Counted from the first letter of the stretch, positions 34,503 through 47,626 are shown. The stretch: 64,000 nucleotides of DNA from Cheiracanthium punctorium (GCA_038373885.1 JAWZYV010011908.1:1054001-1118000); one strand, 5' to 3'. Program-made: numbers and translations. Notes: generated by a model not told the origin, from the letters alone.

Positions 34503-36118
34503 TAAAAAAGTCCGCGCAGCACACAAAAGTGGGCGTTTTTCTCAGACATAGAAAATGCTGTGGTCAAAAACTCTTTGGGGGACAACTTGCCATGATATTT
34601 ATTTCACATCTATAATGTTAGACGATAGAACTTCATGAAATATATGAGAAATCTGTGGCAGGTTATCGACGCAAAGTCACTGAAGGTCACAAAAACACAC
34701 ATTTTCCCTTTTTTTTTGTCATTTCAAGTCTTACCACGTTCCAAGGCTTACTAGCTTGCACCTTCAAGTTGCTAAGGCAAAAGAGGTGTCCTTTGAAAGG
34801 CATGTATTAGAACTTATGAAAAAATGCATGTATAGTTGAAGCAAGTTGAATGCGCTTTTAGATTTATAAGACCAAAATCTGAAAATTTTTGATTTTGACT
34901 GAAATTTGAAGTTTCATAAATTATTGCGGCAGAAGTTTATTGAAAGTAATTCTTTTGGATCGTTTTTATGTGAATATATTGTATTATTTGAATGCTCAGC
35001 GCTTATACCAAGTTTTGCGCGCAAGATTAGGACCCACTGGCGAATTGAATTTAGTGAAATTAATTTAATTTAAATTATCTATATTTAATAATTTTAGCTA
35101 CTTAAATTGCTAAATTTAAGAAGGGTCTGATTATGACCAATAGGGGCCCCGGACATTGATGAATTTTGGGAGCCCCATCCATGAATTTTTTTTTTATTTT
35201 TCAAGAAATTTTGATATAAAAGAAGACTATTTCAGAACATTTGAAATTCGGGGCCCTTTACAAAGTCCCGATTTTCCCATGCGATAATAAGGCTCTGAAT
35301 TTTAGTGTTTTGGGGGAAACGGGTGGATTTTCAAAATTTCAAGGTTGCCTACGTCTTCTCTCTATCATTTTGCGCATCTTTATGCAGTTAGAGGGAGTAA
35401 TCAAAAGCGAAGCGCTGTTAATTTGTCAACGGTAATGGTTAAAAAAACATGAGTACAAATTTTTGTCAATTTTAAATGTATGACGTACAACTGGCGCCAT
35501 TCCCACATGTAATCCAAAAAAAAAAAAAAAATCCTTCGGAATTGGACCACTGAAATGCTTAATATATATTAATCCTTATATCAATGCTTTATTTAGGCGA
35601 AAACAATTGATTCGTTTTAATATTCTTAAAAGAAGTAGAAGTTTAATAATTTCGAGAAGCTATTTCAAACGATTTAAAACCGCAAAAATTTGCAAACCTA
35701 TTTAGATTATGACATATAATTTGTTAGAGTTAACCTTTAACTCATTTGGAACGCTTTCCTTCTTAGAAAAAGTCTGCATTTTAAATTAAGCCTTTCTGCT
35801 TAATAATCTGATTTTTTTTTTTTTTTTTTTAATAGCCGAATACTGAAAGCTTAGCAGTACGGGACTGATTTATAGCTATTATGCCAGACTTGGGGATCGT
35901 CGAGAATCTTTTTTTCCCTACAATTTACACTCTTAAAAAAAAATCAGTTGATTACCAAGAAATCTCTAGGAAACAATGATTCCATTACTTGTTACTTTCC
36001 GAACATGTACCATGTAAGGAAAGTATTGTAATCATGAAAAAATTCGACTTCGAGACTTTGATGTATTGACACGTTTTGAGGTCTTCTGAATTCATTTATG
36101 CTGTTTTTACGAGATGTA

Positions 36119-36120
<2 letters not shown>
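34503..36120. other. Intergenic sequence, nothing recognised
   Basis: Includes the dispersed GGGGCCC repeat at 35135-35300 and poly-A/T runs near 35515 and 35815. No coding or terminal-repeat structure is seen. Confidence 0.45.
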
Positions 36121-36150
<30 letters not shown>

Positions 36151-36151
36151 A
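36121..36151. repeat. (TG)n microsatellite
   Basis: A TG run follows TATGTATG at the start of a dispersed repeat. Confidence 0.9.
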
Positions 36152-36430
36152 ACACGATAGCTCCTAAACGGATCATTCGATTGAGCTCAAATTGGACATA
36201 CATGTTATAAACCACCGTCGCAAGACCGGTATTGATTTTGGTGTATATAGGACTTATAGTTTTTCTACAGGGCTACGACAAAGATTTCTTTGACATTATA
36301 GTATACGGGGAGAAAGTCTTGAAAGTATGCTAGCGTTTAAATGGTGCATTCGATTGAGTTTCAATTTGGTATATACGTTTGAATTATTCATCGATTAAAA
36401 TTTATTTAAATGCTTGGTAATGATCTAATC
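36152..36430 (+). repeat. Dispersed repeat (copy 1)
   Basis: GATTGAGCTCAAATTG, ACATGTTATA, CGGTATTGATTTTGGTGT and GTTTAAATGGTGCATTCGA are collinear with 44590-44840. The family shows the same kind of short AT-rich periodic unit as the 15-kb repeat. No protein is visible. Confidence 0.65.
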
Positions 36431-38090
36431 GTAAGTCTTCGGAAAATCGAGTGGAGGCACTCCAGATTTTTTTAGTATGATGCCATAACTTTTCTTAGTA
36501 TTACTAACTTTTCTTAGTAGTACTAAATAAAGCCATGTTTGCCAATTGATTTACATGACTTTATTTAGCAGCAATACTAAGAAAAGTTATAGCATCTTTG
36601 TTTCAAAGAGATTTCTTAGTAATCCACAAAATTTTTTTTTAGTGTAGGGCATCACCCAAAAGGATGTTATTTTCGGATCCGCAACTCTCGTCCGTATACC
36701 AGCCTATATCCAGCTAGAGGAGCTGCGGACCCACAGATTTATCGTTCACGTTTGCGCCATGTACATATAGCGGTTTTTGATCAGCCGAGATGTGAAAACG
36801 AATCCTTTCACTTTCTGCACACCAGGTTATTACAACGCCTTAAAAATTTATTTTAGGATGAATAGGAAAAATTAAATTACTTAATTAACTAAAACATTTT
36901 TCTAATTTATGTGTATTGAAAGAAGAAAGGGTTGTCACCCGATCGTTAACACTGATAATATAGCTTTTGGGTCATCGTGTGACAATTGAGCTAGCTATGA
37001 CAGCATATTTTAATATACATAACGCTAGGTTCGAGTAAAAGTTTTCTGCATTTTTTCAGTTTCCGTATAGCTGGAATAATTTAAAATGCATGTGTAAAAA
37101 AAAAATCATTACTTTCTTCGTCGTGAAGAACTGATAAGCAGCTAGTTATAACATGTTACGTATATGTAAAAATAAATTACTTGAAATTCAAATTAAACAT
37201 TTGATAATTTTGCTATTTCTCAAAATAATCAAACGAAAATCCCCACCTCTCTCTCCATGTGTTTATATATCATGGCTTTGATTTGCAACAGCGCTTCGAT
37301 TTGAACTTCATATTTTAAACAATTACACTAAAATTAATCTTTATTTTTAAATTTAGGTAATTGGAAATTTTATTTTACTTTTTCGTCTATTTGGCAGCTT
37401 AGTTTAACCAATTATTAAAGTAATCTCTATTCCCGTGTGATGAGCGGGTACATCATCTAATATAGAATAAAAATAGAAATTAAAATTCGTATTGTTCAAT
37501 TAAAAGCAGCAATAATAAAATAATAAATCTATGACAAACTGACGCTTTCGATGTGATTCGGTATAAATTTAAATGCCTCGAAATCTAAGATGAAAATTTT
37601 GGCTTTATACAAATTGGTCTATTTCTGTGTATTTCTTTACATAACAATTTCTTTAATTCTTTCCAGGTTGAAAAGTTTTTCTAGCATGTATACATATTTA
37701 CATAAATGAACTGACACACACACACACCACTTAACACCAAAACAACAACAAAAAATCTTGCAGTTCAATGTGGGAAGTTAGTTTTTCTGGAAAGATGTTG
37801 TAGTTAGGGTAAAACTAAGACAGAGGAGGATCCTGAAAAGTTTCAACGGCAGGAGGCAATATGCGAGAAATTTTGTAAGAAAAATGGATCTTCTTAAATT
37901 TAAAATTTTGATTAAATAATTCTTATCGTCTGAAACCAGGTTTAGGATGGTTGCTTTCATCATTCATTATTGACGTTTTTGAGAAGATTTCTCTTCTCTT
38001 ACATGTGTAATTTCTTAGCGTGAATCTTTGAACACTCCGCTAAACCGGCAGATTATTCAAAGACCCATGCTAGGTGAGCAGGGAAACCAC
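36431..38090. other. Intergenic sequence, nothing recognised
   Basis: Around 36480-36610 there is a small inverted pair (GCCATAACTTTTCTTAGTA with CTAAGAAAAGTTATAGCA). Otherwise there is no structure or coding similarity. Confidence 0.45.
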
Positions 38091-38102
38091 ACAGATCATA
38101 GA

Positions 38103-38343
38103 GTGAAATGTAGTGAATTTATTGCAAGCCTGCACTCAGGGTATTTGCCAAGTCGGAATGCCTTGGTCGGAGGATTTTTTCAGATGATCTTCCGCGTCTT
38201 CACGAGACATCTAACGAAACCGCCCGAAATCCTAGACCGTTAGAGAGACAGCCGCGCGGTAGTCCAGAACCCTAGACTTTTACTCTTCAGCAATCTACCA
38301 TTTTCAGTCCCTTGTGCAATGGGCCATGGTGGGACCGAGACCC
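38103..38343 (-). repeat. tRNA-derived SINE
   Basis: Same family as 19622-19854: CTAGACCGTTAGA and CAGCCGCGCGG are shared body words, and CAATCTACCATTTTCAGT lies near the tRNA-like head. It is flanked by 12-bp duplications ACAGATCATAGA (38091-38102) and ACAGATCACAGA (38344-38355) with one mismatch. Confidence 0.75.
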
Positions 38344-38544
38344 ACAGATCACAGAAAGGGAATCATCACCACTGAATCCAACTGGGATTTAATTTTATTT
38401 TATCTTACTTCTTCTTTCACTGTTATTCACTAGTTCTTTCACTATTTATTTTATCTTTATCTTCTTTCACTGTTCTTTTCAACTAGTTATTTTAATTTTG
38501 TTTTAATCTTTAGGACGGAATAGAGCTTTACTGATAAATTTGAT

Positions 38545-39092
38545 CGCGCATTTAATCGTGTTACTTTTCTAGTAAAATCAAACTGAAACATCAATAACTG
38601 AGGACTAGTTTACAGCAATACAGTCTGGACACATACTCAACTTTCCTCACTATTTTTAGGAGGGCCCAGTGTCACTTTGCTTAAATATTTATCTTACATT
38701 TCATTGTTTACATGAAAAATACTATAAGGACGTTTTGGCTTCTATGTTTCAAGAATATTATTTTTATCATTCCAATTTTAATGAACTAACGCATTATGCA
38801 GAAGTTGTCTTTATTTTATAACACCAGGCAGCTTCTACATAATGCGTTAGTTCATTAAAATTGGAATGGGAAAAATAATAGTCCGGAAACATAGTTGGTT
38901 GCCAAAACGTCCTTATAGTAAGTATTATTGATGTAAACAATGAAATGTAAGATAAACATTTAACCTAAGTGACATTGGACTCTCCTAAAAATAGTGAGGG
39001 AAGTTGAGTACGTATTCCGACTGTCTTGTAATTTGATCGTTATTGACGTTTGATTTTCATTTTACTGGAATCTTAACGCGATTAAATGCGCA
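38545..39092. repeat. Long foldback: 260-bp inverted arms, 27-nt loop
   Basis: Arms 38545-38804 and 38832-39092 are imperfect reverse complements from CGCGCATTTAATCG at the ends to GCATTATGCAGAAG / CTTCTACATAATGC at the loop. Long identical stretches include AATGAACTAACGCATTATG, TAAGGACGTTTTGGC and ACATTTCATTGTTTACAT. A transcript would form a near-continuous 260-bp hairpin. No target duplication is clear. It is a foldback MITE or an inverted duplication. Confidence 0.85.
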
Positions 39093-41310
39093 ATAAAATG
39101 AAACTGAAAATAGCAAAAAATTGCTTAAAAATGAGAGAACGGGTGGATTTTCAGATTTTTAAACTAGCGCAGATCTTTTTTAAATATTTCTTTTACATAA
39201 TTATGAAAATTTTCAAGCCGATCGCACGAACTGTGTGAATTTCATTAAATTTTTACACAGTAACTTTTTAATCTGTTTGGATTAATGACGGTAAAAGTTT
39301 TGTTTGGAAGGGGCCGGACCGGATTTGTTAGCGAGTGAGTCACGTATCAGCGTAACTATATAATAGGATAATTACAGATTTAATATTTATACAGGAGTGG
39401 TTTATGACATGTAAATTTGTATTAATTTAAATAATAATATGCACTACATTTCTTTAAAGCCCCTCTTCATCCGTAAGCATGCTTGCCCAAGACCCCATAT
39501 ATGTTAAATCGGTCTCTTCTAATAAAATATTTTTATTATATGCCAACTGTTTTGTTGTATTCGAGGCAACACCTTTTCCTTTTCAAGTAACATTTGAAAG
39601 AAGTAAAATATTTACTCAAAATTTGTTATTTTAATTAAAAATTTAAAGTTATTATAAATGAAAGTGTATCCTGGAGGTCTTTGAAAAATACGAAATATTC
39701 AAACTTATTTCCCGTGCCCAACCATGCTTAGAAGGGACTCTGGTTCAAAAGATTACTTATCTGAAAAAATACCGAAAGCATTCGGCCTCTCTCTTCTTTA
39801 GTTAGAAAAGGTATGGTCACCACATCTGTAAATAATTTTGTGGGGTGTTGAAAGCTACAATTAAAGTATCGGATGTGTGTCTTGGCCATTGTGCGCTCTC
39901 CCCTCCTTTGCAATCCATTAATCTATATAAAAAAAAGTGTCACAGGTGTTTTGGCGAGTGGGGGTAAGCAGTAACGGGATTTTATGCCACAGCCGCTTTC
40001 GAAGCAGAAAAAGGGAGCAGAAAATAATGTCTCAGCCGCTTTGAACAACTCTTACAGATGACGGGAATTTACGTCTCAGCCGCTTGGAGGGTTATTCGCC
40101 TAAGCAGAGATTTTAAAGGGTGTCAATGAAAGTTTTAAATGGGCCGAGGTTTCAGGGACGTTTTGAAAGGTGAAGATTATTTTTTTGTGTTTTAACTGTT
40201 TCTTGTTTTCTTTTTCTTTCGTAAATGAAAAAATAAATTTGTTGGTCTATTAATAAAATGAAATTAAGGAAGTCGAAATTAGAGACGTAGCAAGGGATAT
40301 ATATACCCCTCGACGCCGACATTTTTAGATCAGTTACCATGAGCTTTTAGATTTTTATGTCTTGTAGAAATTACATTTATTTATTTCCGACACTAATGCA
40401 TATTTTTACGCCGAATAAATTACCCTCTACATTTCTGGTCAAGGTAGTTAAAAGGTTGGGAATCTGAAGAGAATTTCGACAACATTAATACATTTTAAGA
40501 GACATACTGGTTTACGTGTTTGATACCAAATGTGATATCGTTCTTTTATAATTGCCGACATGAGCCGATCATTCTCGTTACAATTTTTTTCGGAAGGGGG
40601 GGGGATTGGTAATATGAAGTGCTCGAAAATGATATAGCTTGTTCATTAGAAATATGAGTGTCTCACGTTTGAGTACCTCATGCGTGCTTAATCATGTGTA
40701 CTATGATTCACGTTAACCACAACAGGGCAATAATTTGCTAGTGATAGTTCTCGATCCGCGAGTAAAGCTTCAATGAACAAAAGTGAGAAAATTGAGAGTC
40801 AAAATAATTTTATTTATGCTCAGTCAGTACATATAAGTATTACACGACGCTATTTTCCATTTAAATGTTAACAGTAAGGTATGTAAGACAGACATTCACT
40901 GTTTGGTACAAGGACTAGTTTCTTCATACTTCGAATCTTCACACTCACACGTTGTTAGAACTACAGTACTGTTAAAATCAAGCATGTTTTTCAGCGTCGA
41001 CATAATTTGTCTTTGTCTACATGTCTTGTCACGGCGAGGCACTTTTCAGATGTGATTGCCAGATAAAGCGAAGGGGAAGGGGAGAAAAAAATGTTGAAAG
41101 TCGCACAAGGTTTGCAATTTTTGATAATTGATCGCCAAGTTTGGTGTCAAAAATACGTCTTCAAAACCAAACCAAGCTCTGTGATATCTTCCAAATTTGG
41201 CTAGAAACTGGCAAATGCGAAAGATGTTAAAGTTGTTAAGAGCTGTAAAAAAGAATTCGTTTACATTATGGTCTATGGATAGAAATTCTTGAAAGTGCGC
41301 TATTGCATCT
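39093..41310. other. Intergenic sequence, no gene recognised
   Basis: At 39975-40095 three degenerate repeats share ATTTTATGCCACAGCCGCTT or AATTTACGTCTCAGCCGCTT. A G-run lies near 40595. Open frames up to 120 codons show no family features. Confidence 0.45.
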
Positions 41311-41350
41311 GCAGAAAACCGTCCGAAACTGTAGACCGTTAGATCGACAG
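41311..41350 (-). repeat. tRNA-SINE, tail-side half (split by hAT)
   Basis: Contains CTGTAGACCGTTAGATCGACAG, matching the body of the SINE family. It continues at 44519 after the hAT insertion, with ATCGACAG duplicated at the junction. Confidence 0.75.
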
Positions 41351-44300
41351 CAGACTTCGTGCCGATTACACAGACGTGTAATCGATTACGATTACGATTA
41401 ATTTTCACTTTTAGATCAGGATTACGATTACCGGAGAAAGTATAATTCCCGATTATGGTTAGATTACGATTATCATATGAAACCCAATTTCCGATTACGA
41501 TTAGATTATGATTATGTAATCTATTAAAACTTTCGATTTTGATTACATTTGAGTCCGATTACGATTATATTACGATTACAAAACTTTTCTTTTTAACCTT
41601 CTGGCGTTGATATTATAATGTCTAAATTTTACAATTTTAATTCAAGAACAGAATCATGGGTCCATCTGTTCAGGGAGCTAAATTACAAGAATGCCATACA
41701 GCAAGAACTTCTATACTATTAGACGAACCTGGTTGATTTCCTAGGCCCACTTGTGAAAAGTTTTTTAATGCATACGAACCTCTATTTGAACATGGCATTT
41801 TCAGATTTTAACTTAAACATATATCATTTGCAGTGTGTGTGTGGTGTGGGAGGGGGGGGGACAGGCTTGGTGGTTTAACACATCTTTGAAATGAACCCAG
41901 GTTTAACCTAATCAAGCAAAAATTAGTATACAAAAATTGATATTTGATCCCTTCTATGCTCGGCGTTGCTTCCTTGCCTATGTCCTGGTTTTCTGGTTTC
42001 GAAAGAGGTACTGACAGACGCATGAAAAGTTAGCCGTGGTTCCTATTCAGCCGTGAAGGAGGAACCTCTGTCATTACGATCTTGCAACGATGTGCGCGAA
42101 CATATTAAACCAAAGTTTAAGATTTTTTTAACGCATTGAGTAAAATGCTAAAAACAGGGGCTCTCGACAAATGCATTGCTTTCTCCACAATAACCGTTAA
42201 CCTGAATCTGAATAGATGAGGCTGAACGTGTATTGCAGTTATTATTTCACAGAAAACTTCACGCACAGTTTAACTTCTTTTTTTATACTTTCATAACATG
42301 TATATGGGCATTAAATATCTAAAACCAGTCCTGCCGAACAAACAAACTTTTAATTTCTAGAATACACACGCCGTTTTAAAAATTCAAAACTAACTACTAA
42401 CTCAAAACTACATGCATACTATCTATTGAGGATAATTTAAGAATTACAGAAAGACTTAAGAATACTACTAATAAGAATTACTTAAGAATAGCAGAATGGA
42501 GATGTCTAAAGTGTGTCTTATACATCTTAAAAGTGTGGTGGGTCATATATAGTGTATTGGTGCTGGTACGACGTAATAAACAAAACTGGACAGTGATATT
42601 GGCGGTGTGAATGGTAAAACCCAACGTAATGCCAATTACAATAAAAAAGGCACGAATTTACTGTAAAACTATTTTATAAATAATTAACCGTTCAAAGATG
42701 CTTACTTTCTAAGCAATTAGCTGTTATATATGCTAAAGAACTGACATACATTTTTGTCTCTGGTCAAGAATTCCTTTTACATATTGAATATTTAATATAC
42801 ACATACATACATACATACATTTGAAATTTAATGAAAATAGTATAGTGCCAAAAGTTGTTTAAACTTTTGAATGTGGTATAAAGGAGCTAACATTTTTATG
42901 AGAGATAGAAAATAGGTTAATATAGACGTAGAGATGTCAAAGATTTGCAGATGGGGGGGGAGGGGTGTATATAATATATTCAAGAGTGGAAATAGCGAAA
43001 TTTTTATAGGTTTCGCGGGAGGAAAAGACTTTTGAATCGATGGTATTTTAAACAAAGTAGACGACAAGCGGAGCATGTTGTCCCCTGTCCTACGCCTATG
43101 TTGGTTAATGTGAATTCTCGGAGGAATTATAAAAGCTTATAATATACACAATAGAAAAGTTATATATAATTAGTCTCCAGTTTAATTACAAACTGATAAT
43201 AAATAGATGCCAACAATTCAAGTTCGAAAGACGTACTATGTTTTAATATAATATGTGTACAGTACAAATTAGATAAAAACAAAATATTTTAAATAATTTT
43301 CACACTCATCAGTGAAATAAAGGAAGTATGAATACTTTGCGAATCATATTTTAAAAAAATGAACTGTTTTCTGGGACTAATCACTAGCACTGGCATAAAT
43401 GAAAATAAATTATTTATCCGTTAAACTTTTAGAACTAAGTCAAGGCAGCCAATCAAGTCGAAAATAAGACAAAATTGATTTTTAATACTTCATTATGTAT
43501 TTTTACGCATTTTTACTCACCATCGAATTCTATTGAAGGAAAAAACAAAATGTTAATTCTATTAAAGGGGGAAAAGGGGTTTTGTAGATCATTGTCTATG
43601 TTCCCTACTTTTTACCCATTTATCCAGAAATTTATCGATCATTAAAAAATATTGATATTTCTAAAGGTCTTTATACATTATAAAATTATTACATTCTTAT
43701 GCAATTACATTCTTATTAATAGCACAAAGATATACTAATTTTTAACGGAAATATATGCGCTCCTACCTGCTTATCCAAACAGCACAAGGAACCAAAGTTT
43801 ATCTGTTGTCCACTAATCCAAACAACACATTCATAGTTCTTAAATGCACATCTTTTTCCATTTTTATTTTTATACTTTTCTAAAACTGAAAAAACATGCT
43901 GCACTTTTTCCTGTGTAGGTGCCATTTATGTTCTTTTTCACGACCATAAATCAAAATGAAGAAATGAAGGATAGATCTGACACCACAAGAAATAGTTTTA
44001 GCTATTCCCTCCCGCGCAACCCTCACTTTCTTCTGGGAAGTCCATTCTTGTCTCTCACCAGTCCAGACTTTGATGAACAGAAGGCGACAGACAACAACAA
44101 CAACAAAAAAGAATGGTCATCTAAATATTTTCCCGGGGTAAAAAAAAATAATACAAGCGAGCTCCTGTCTTCCTCCAAACGTCGGAGCTCCAGGGGAACT
44201 TCCTGCCTTCAGGGCATGCCTGTGCCTCCCCGTGAAAATTTTCCCAGCAAGCAGAACAAAAACTAAAACTGGGCAACTGTAATCGTTTTGTAATCGTCTC

Positions 44301-44518
44301 GTAATCAAAGCAACTACGATTACAGGCTCTTCGATTACGACTATCCGGCAATTGAAATTTCTAGATTACGATTAGACTACGATTACGCGAAAAAATAAAC
44401 TTCTAGATTATGACTAGATTACGATTACATGAAAAATTTAATTGCCAGATTACGATTATATTACGATTACACAAGAAAATGTAATCGATTACAGTCGATT
44501 ACGATTACACGAAGTCTG
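41351..44518. mobile_element. 3.17-kb hAT element with GATTACGATTACG ends
   Basis: Perfect 8-bp duplications ATCGACAG lie at 41343-41350 and 44519-44526, and the termini are CAGACTTCGTG and its exact reverse complement. Both subterminal zones (about 41370-41580 and 44280-44510) are arrays of (T/A)GATTACGATTA words and TAATCGATTAC. The insertion splits a tRNA-SINE. Internally I recognise no transposase. Frames of 60-115 codons near 43716-44266 show no hAT, BED or dimerisation motif, and a CATA microsatellite lies at 42799-42820. It is probably non-autonomous. Confidence 0.85.
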
Positions 44519-44620
44519 ATCGACAGCCGCGCAGTGTGTCCGAACGAGGTACCTTCACACTTTGGCTATCGACCATACTCATTGTCTTAACACTAGTGTG
44601 TAAACGGCGCAGTCGATTGA
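44519..44620 (-). repeat. tRNA-SINE, head-side half (split by hAT)
   Basis: CAGCCGCGCAG, GTACCTTCACACTTTGGCTA and the degenerate tRNA-like head CATTGTCTTAACACTAG follow the order in the intact SINE at 19622-19854, continuing from 41350. Confidence 0.7.
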
Positions 44621-44840
44621 GCTCAAATTGAGCTTGTATGTTATAGGTCACGGTCGCATGACCTGCGTAGATTTTGGTGTGTGTAGTGCTAATAATTTGT
44701 TCACAGGATTGCAAAAGTAATTCTTATGCATTTCGGTCTACGAATGCAAATCAATTAAAACGTACTAGTGTTTAAATGGTACATTCGAATAAGTTTAAAA
44801 AGGGTATGTATATTATAGATCGCCGTCACACAACCTGTAT
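44590..44840 (+). repeat. Dispersed repeat (copy 2)
   Basis: Collinear with 36152-36430: CGATTGAGCTCAAATTGAG, GATTTTGGTGTGTG and GTGTTTAAATGGTACATTCGA. Confidence 0.65.
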
Positions 44841-45479
44841 ATCCGCCACTGGGTGTAATAAGCATCTTTATAACATAGTGAACTTTCTTGTATTACTTCA
44901 GTTTTAAAGTATTTCAAAGACTGAGATAACCATTCCCTTCTTCTTTGAAATGCAAGAAATTCCCTTAAAAGTGCTCCTATGAGAACCCATGAATGACGAC
45001 ACGATCCATAGATTGGATACTATTGATTTATACGAAAGTTAATGCGAGTCATGGAACTGACTTCACGCTAGATATACACTTGCAGAATTTAGAGTTATTT
45101 TTAGGTTAAAAATGCAAAATAAAATACCAGGGACCAAATTGCTGCCTGGTTTGTCGTTGCATTAGTGAGGTTCTTCGTATATGTATTATATTTCTTAGGA
45201 TAGGTTTATATTTGTTAAGATAGGTTTATATTTTTTAATGCTGACAAAAAGATTGTACGGAAATCTATTTGGGCGGTCTATACAAAGTCCTTTTCGTTTG
45301 CACATCACACCGTTGTAAAATCACAAAATAAATATATCATTATGTTCAAAATAATTATACAAAATAAACGTCTCCTTTTAAAATAAAAAATACGGTGAAG
45401 GGGATGGCATACCGCCTCAAATGCAGCACTTCTATTCTGATTGAAAAGCAATTCGTATCGTAAATTTATGGACGAGAAA
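44841..45479. other. Intergenic sequence, nothing recognised
   Basis: AT-rich, with no coding or structural signal. Confidence 0.5.
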
Positions 45480-45662
45480 TTTTCGAGAGAAATACCGTGT
45501 GAGACAATTCTCTGTCTCGTCTAGCGTCTCGCCTTGCTAAATATTTCCTTTCTCGTCTCGCGTCTTGCCTCGAAAAAGTTTCTCTATTTCGTCTCGCGTT
45601 CTAGTCTCGCATGCTAAACAGGAACGCGAGACGATGCGATATATCTCGTGTCCATATCTAGT
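45480..45662. repeat. GAGACG-repeat hAT family fragment
   Basis: Repeated TCTCGTCTCGCGTCT words end in TCTCGTGTCCATATCTA, a diverged form of the right terminus of the 8947-9091 element. No left end is found. Confidence 0.6.
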
Positions 45663-46619
45663 TGCAACTCTGCCGGATTAAAAGTGGCTAGAATCACAGC
45701 GAAAATGGATAGAAATGGCTAAAAATTATTTCGAGCTGAGAGAAAAATAAATTACTAATAAACTAATTGCAATAACAAAACAAAATTTTGACTTTGCCTC
45801 GTTTTGAACGTGTCCTTAAAGGAATAAATTGTAACATCAAGTCAAGGTGCCGTATTGTGTTGTCGACATCCAGACAGTCGTCTGCGAAGTTTTGTTTCGC
45901 TGTCGCAGAATGTCTACGCTTTTAAAAAGACGTAGACCATCGTTTATACCATCATTTTTGCGCATGCGCATTATAAAATAAATTTAAATAACATTTAATG
46001 ATGCAAATGGAGAATTACAGACACGAACAAGCGGAATGGACCCATGACTAAGGACGTTTAAAATGGCTAGAAATGGCAGAAATAGCTTCAAACAGGATGA
46101 ATACGGCTTAATACCTTAAGTTCTGATATTCTGATTGTCTGAGGTGGGTTATTGGATGGGATATTTCGGTGAAAGGTCTGGACATATAAAGTCAAATGTA
46201 AGTCATGAAATCGAAGAACCTTTCTGCGCTGTTATCTTTTGTCGCAAACATAGCCAGAAGTTTATCTGGAGAAGTTGTGAAAGGCAGCGGTGTACCCTGG
46301 CGCAGAATTGTAAAAAATTATGAGTTAGCTCGAATTATTCGTTGGGACGTGGGGGGGGGCGTTAAAAAATACTACTCAATAGTTTAATAATTTCCATAGA
46401 ATCAGGAATTATGTAATTACGTTCCAAAATGTGCATTTTTCATTATAATCATTATATTAAAAAATTCTTTTTACATTTCAGAAAATCTGCATAATCGTTT
46501 AAAGTATCCTATCTTAATTTCAAATTAAATAAGTTTAAATGGAGCTCATAAAAATGTATATAATTTAATAGACATGAAAGGAATAATGTGTTGTTCGCTT
46601 TTTTTTAGATTACGTTGAT
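45663..46619. other. Intergenic sequence, nothing recognised
   Basis: Contains AAATGGCTAGAA words repeated at about 45680-46090 and a tail of the 16.6-kb repeat family at about 46510-46600. No gene is seen. Confidence 0.45.
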
Positions 46620-46825
46620 TATCAACTCGGGCGATCTAGTCCGAGGGGAGTGCTCTCCGTGGGTGTTTTTCTAAGGGGTCCTAAACTGTATTTACTCGAA
46701 GCTTCGGAGAAAATCCGGGAATCTCCGGAAGGCTAGGTAGGCGGATGCGACCTGAATTTAAACCAGGCACCTTCCGTTTACTAGTTGAGAGCGCTATGTG
46801 CTCGGCCACTGGTGGGGTCACATCA
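46620..46825 (-). repeat. Diverged tRNA-derived SINE
   Basis: GGGTGTTTTTCTAAGGGGTCCTAA, GAGAAAATCC, GGATGCGACC and the head-like GCTCGGCCACTGGTGGGGTC follow the SINE order. Target duplications are not clear. Confidence 0.5.
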
Positions 46826-47480
46826 ATTTTTTTAACTTAATTTCAAAAAAAGGAAGAGGTTCTATGTTAAACGCGTATGATTTTTTTAAATAACTTTCAC
46901 TTTCTTTGGTATAGTTTTGGATCAATATATTTAAAAAAAAGGGTCAATTATCTTTTATTTCGCATTAGAAAATTTCACGATTGCAAAACTATAAAGTAAC
47001 GAATCCGAGTATCCGCAGATAATCTTCAAGATGTTTCTTTATCCACTCATCTTGCTTAGCCCTAAAAACTAATAAAATTTTCTAACGGTCCCGCCACATT
47101 TCAGTCAATTCAACTCTGTTTAGACAGAAAGATTCGAAAATCGAGATTCGAAATAAACTCTAAATTTGCGCTTTCAGCTTAGATTTATCAAAAATTTATT
47201 ATGGTTAATTTTTTTTAAGTTTGAAAAGAGTCTTTTTTATACAAGCCCAGTATTTGGTTAATTGTTGAAAATTTTTATTATGGATAATAATACTTTCATC
47301 ACGAAAAAGAGTTCGCTTAAATATATTACGAATGATTTATCGAAGAATTGGTTATTACAAGTGTTTCAGGCTAAGGAAGTTGTGTGAGAAAAAGGGAGAA
47401 AACGTGAGGAAAATACAACCCCTACACATTTTTAGTTGCTTTTTCCAACGATGTATCTAATCAGGGATTTATAAATACAG
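46826..47480. other. AT-rich intergenic sequence, nothing recognised
   Basis: No coding, RNA or repeat signal was found. Confidence 0.5.
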
Positions 47481-47481
47481 G

Positions 47482-47620
47482 ATGTGTCACAATTCTCTCC
47501 CGGGTTTGGAAGGCTTATAAAAAATAATGTATTACCGATACGGCAAGTTATCTTTACTGAAGAAAAGAACACTTCAAGTTTTGTTTCACAAATCACGAGC
47601 TTCCTGTAGCCCTAAATATA
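47482..47620 (+). mobile_element. Solo end of an IS630/Tc1-mariner-type element
   Basis: CAGGATGTGTCACAATTCTC followed by CGGGTTTGGAAGGCTTATA and a CTTTACTGAAGAAAAGAA block duplicates the left end of the next element at 47627. Its own right end is missing, which suggests a nested or tandem insertion. Confidence 0.6.
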
Positions 47621-47626
47621 TACATA

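Noticed and set aside
41046..41408. 120-codon minus-strand frame
   Set aside because: It runs across a dispersed repeat, a SINE half and the hAT terminus, so it cannot be a single gene.
43919..44266. 115-codon plus-strand frame in the 41.35-44.52 kb hAT
   Set aside because: No hAT, BED or other domain motif. It overlaps other frames and ends in the terminal region of the element.
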